64,000 bases of DNA, from NCBI RefSeq assembly GCF_900103865.1, contig NZ_FNII01000011.1, positions 37,933 to 101,932 of the forward strand, written 5' to 3'. Shown here piece by piece: positions 63,266-64,000 of the stretch. The notes beneath the pieces were generated by a model, which worked only from the letters and a program-made list of their open reading frames with translations, was not told where the DNA came from and searched no databases. This stretch comes from Vreelandella arcis (GTDB taxonomy: Bacteria; Pseudomonadota; Gammaproteobacteria; Pseudomonadales; Halomonadaceae). How positions within the stretch are numbered: position 1 is the stretch's first letter; every line of letters starts with the position of its first letter. The position numbers and the translations under genes are program-made.

Positions 63266-63299
63266 TCACGGCTGACCTGTCTCTAGACGAATGGTAAAC

Positions 63300-63339
63300 A
63301 ACAGCGCCGGTGCCTTGGGTATCGGCGCTGTTATTTTAT
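63300..63339. terminator. Intrinsic terminator between prc and the arsR-like gene
   Basis: AACAGCGCCG and CGGCGCTGTT form a 10-bp stem that G-U and Watson-Crick pairs extend toward the loop, followed by ATTTTAT. It lies 35 nt after prc and just before the convergent ArsR-family stop codon. Confidence 0.85.
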
Positions 63340-63343
63340 CCCA

Positions 63344-63706
63344 CTAACACAGGGCAGCTCGGCGCGTTGGGCGGTCTCCCATCGCCGCTAAACGCTGGGT
63401 CAGGCTGGCCAACCGCGCGGCACAGCCTTCTGGTGCAGCCTCAATAATACGCTGTGCCCACGGCGGCAGCTGCGGTGATAACCGATAGTACACCCACTGC
63501 CCGTCTCGCTGATCCACTAGCAGCCCGCACTGGCGCAGCTGAGCAAGATGGCGCGATATCTTCGGTTGAGACTCTTCTAGGGCATAGGTCATTTCGCACA
63601 CGCACAGCGACTGCTCTTGGGCAATTAACAGCACCAACATCAGGCGTGTCTCATCGCTTAAGCACTTAAAGACCTGTAGCGCATTCAGTGTGGTTGCTTT
63701 CCCCAC
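63344..63706 (-). CDS. ArsR/SmtB-family transcriptional regulator
   Basis: This is a winged-helix metalloregulator of 120 residues from GTG 63706. The frame is open to another GTG at 63739 without a ribosome-binding site, whereas 63706 has GGGGAAA nearby. FKCLSDETRLMLVLLIAQEQ begins the domain. SLCVCEMTYALEESQPKISRHLAQLR contains the recognition helix and the CVC pair that in ArsR (motif ELCVCDL) binds As(III)/Sb(III). GLLVDQRDGQWVYYRLSP is the wing. The motif suggests an arsenic-type sensor, but no arsenical-resistance gene is in the window. Targets may lie beyond the right edge. Confidence 0.88.
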   Translation of the reverse strand: MGKATTLNALQVFKCLSDETRLMLVLLIAQEQSLCVCEMTYALEESQPKISRHLAQLRQCGLLVDQRDGQWVYYRLSPQLPPWAQRIIEAAPEGCAARLASLTQRLAAMGDRPTRRAALC

Positions 63707-63866
63707 GACGATTTCCCCAACCAATAAATGAATCAACACAGTTTACGCCACTCACGCCACTGAAATAAGCGTCTGGCAGACATAAGAAATCCCCCAGGCC
63801 ACCATCGGGCAGCGGGCGCTAAGCATCACAGAGCGGGATCAAACGAAATAAGCGAGTCAGTCAGCT

Positions 63867-63878
63867 GCTATTAATAGC
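63867..63878. promoter_or_regulatory. 12-bp palindrome in the arsR-like upstream region
   Basis: GCTATTAATAGC is a perfect palindrome about 160 nt upstream of the arsR-like start and 50 nt downstream of the tRNA-Asn. ArsR-family operators are usually AT-rich inverted repeats, but the distance is large, so the link is speculative. Confidence 0.25.
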
Positions 63879-63896
63879 CGCCAGACATCGTATTCA

Positions 63897-63926
63897 GGTA
63901 GGTAATAACGAGGTAAGTAATCACGA
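63897..63926. repeat. Imperfect 15-nt tandem repeat beside tRNA-Asn
   Basis: GGTAGGTAATAACGA (63897-63911) is followed directly by GGTAAGTAATCACGA (63912-63926), identical at 13 of 15 positions. It ends 2 nt from the tRNA-Asn 3' end. Confidence 0.6.
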
Positions 63927-63928
63927 AC

Positions 63929-64000
63929 TGGCTCCCCGAGCAGGACTCGAACCTGCGACCCAATGATTAACAGTCATTTGCTCTACCAACTGAGCTATCG
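63929..64000 (-). tRNA. tRNA-Asn (anticodon GTT), 5' end cut by the window
   Basis: On the minus strand the gene ends TCGGGGAGCCA with encoded CCA and discriminator G. The T arm GCAGG-TTCGAGT-CCTGC and the anticodon loop CTGTTAA (anticodon GTT, stem ATGA/TCAT) are intact. The D arm AGCTCAGTTGGTAGAGC is complete. About four 5' acceptor bases lie beyond position 64000. Confidence 0.96.

Noticed and set aside
1..64000. CRISPR arrays, insertion sequences, integrases, toxin-antitoxin or restriction systems.
   Set aside because: I found no repeat-spacer pattern, transposase, integrase or defence-type protein anywhere in the window.

Overview
The window looks like chromosomal DNA from a halophilic gammaproteobacterium of the Halomonas/Chromohalobacter type. 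This rests on family recognition, on gene order (hemA-prfA-prmC next to lolB-ispE-tRNA-prs-rplY-pth-ychF, as in pseudomonads and relatives) and on the acidic bias of many proteins, for example the Asp/Glu-rich tail of ribosomal protein L25. I see no insertion sequence, prophage, CRISPR array, rRNA gene or replication origin. Almost all of it is dense, conserved chromosome.

Layout. 0.06-4.3 kb: an RND efflux pair (adaptor and permease) with altered proton-relay residues. 4.3-15.3 kb: the trpGDC, gph and rpe genes, all on the minus strand, split up by an NAD-dependent formate dehydrogenase (fused gamma/beta subunit plus alpha subunit), an orphan Mn/Zn-type binding protein and a type II NADH dehydrogenase. 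trpE, which sits in this cluster in pseudomonads, is absent. 15.5-19.5 kb: a complete sulfate/thiosulfate ABC importer, sbp-cysT-cysW-cysA. 19.5-22.6 kb: small genes (AlkB-type dioxygenase, YajG-like lipoprotein, thiopurine methyltransferase, SH3-anchor protein, DUF1820). 23.1-25.9 kb: an unrecognised 680-residue protein with a plausible papain-like Cys/His/Asn triad, translationally coupled to tlyA. 25.9-31.5 kb: envelope genes (MscK/MscM-type channel, outer-membrane phospholipase A, YqjD-YqjE-YqjK). 31.5-37.1 kb: a YhiN-type flavoprotein and a second RND adaptor-permease pair with canonical relay residues. 37.2-42.1 kb: DUF3617 and CPXCG proteins and a potFGHI-type polyamine importer. 42.3-44.7 kb: ahpC-ahpF behind a convincing OxyR operator. 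44.7-46.1 kb: two bactofilins in divergent orientation. 46.1-50.7 kb: hemA-prfA-prmC-lrp-moeB. 50.9-58.0 kb: a TPR lipoprotein, lolB, ispE, tRNA-Gln, prs, rplY, pth, ychF. 58.1-64.0 kb: mltF, tRNA-Met, an M18 aminopeptidase, the Prc protease, an ArsR-family regulator and a truncated tRNA-Asn.

Themes. Several units share nutrient or stress logic: sulfate uptake, polyamine uptake, peroxide defence (AhpC/AhpF with OxyR) and redox supply (formate dehydrogenase and Ndh-2 feeding or draining the NADH pool). In both the pot and ahp operons a hairpin lies between the first gene (binding protein or peroxidase) and the rest, which suggests that the first product is made in excess. The best candidate for something undescribed is the 680-residue protein at 23.1-25.2 kb. 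All start choices and functions were read from sequence by eye, without database searches.
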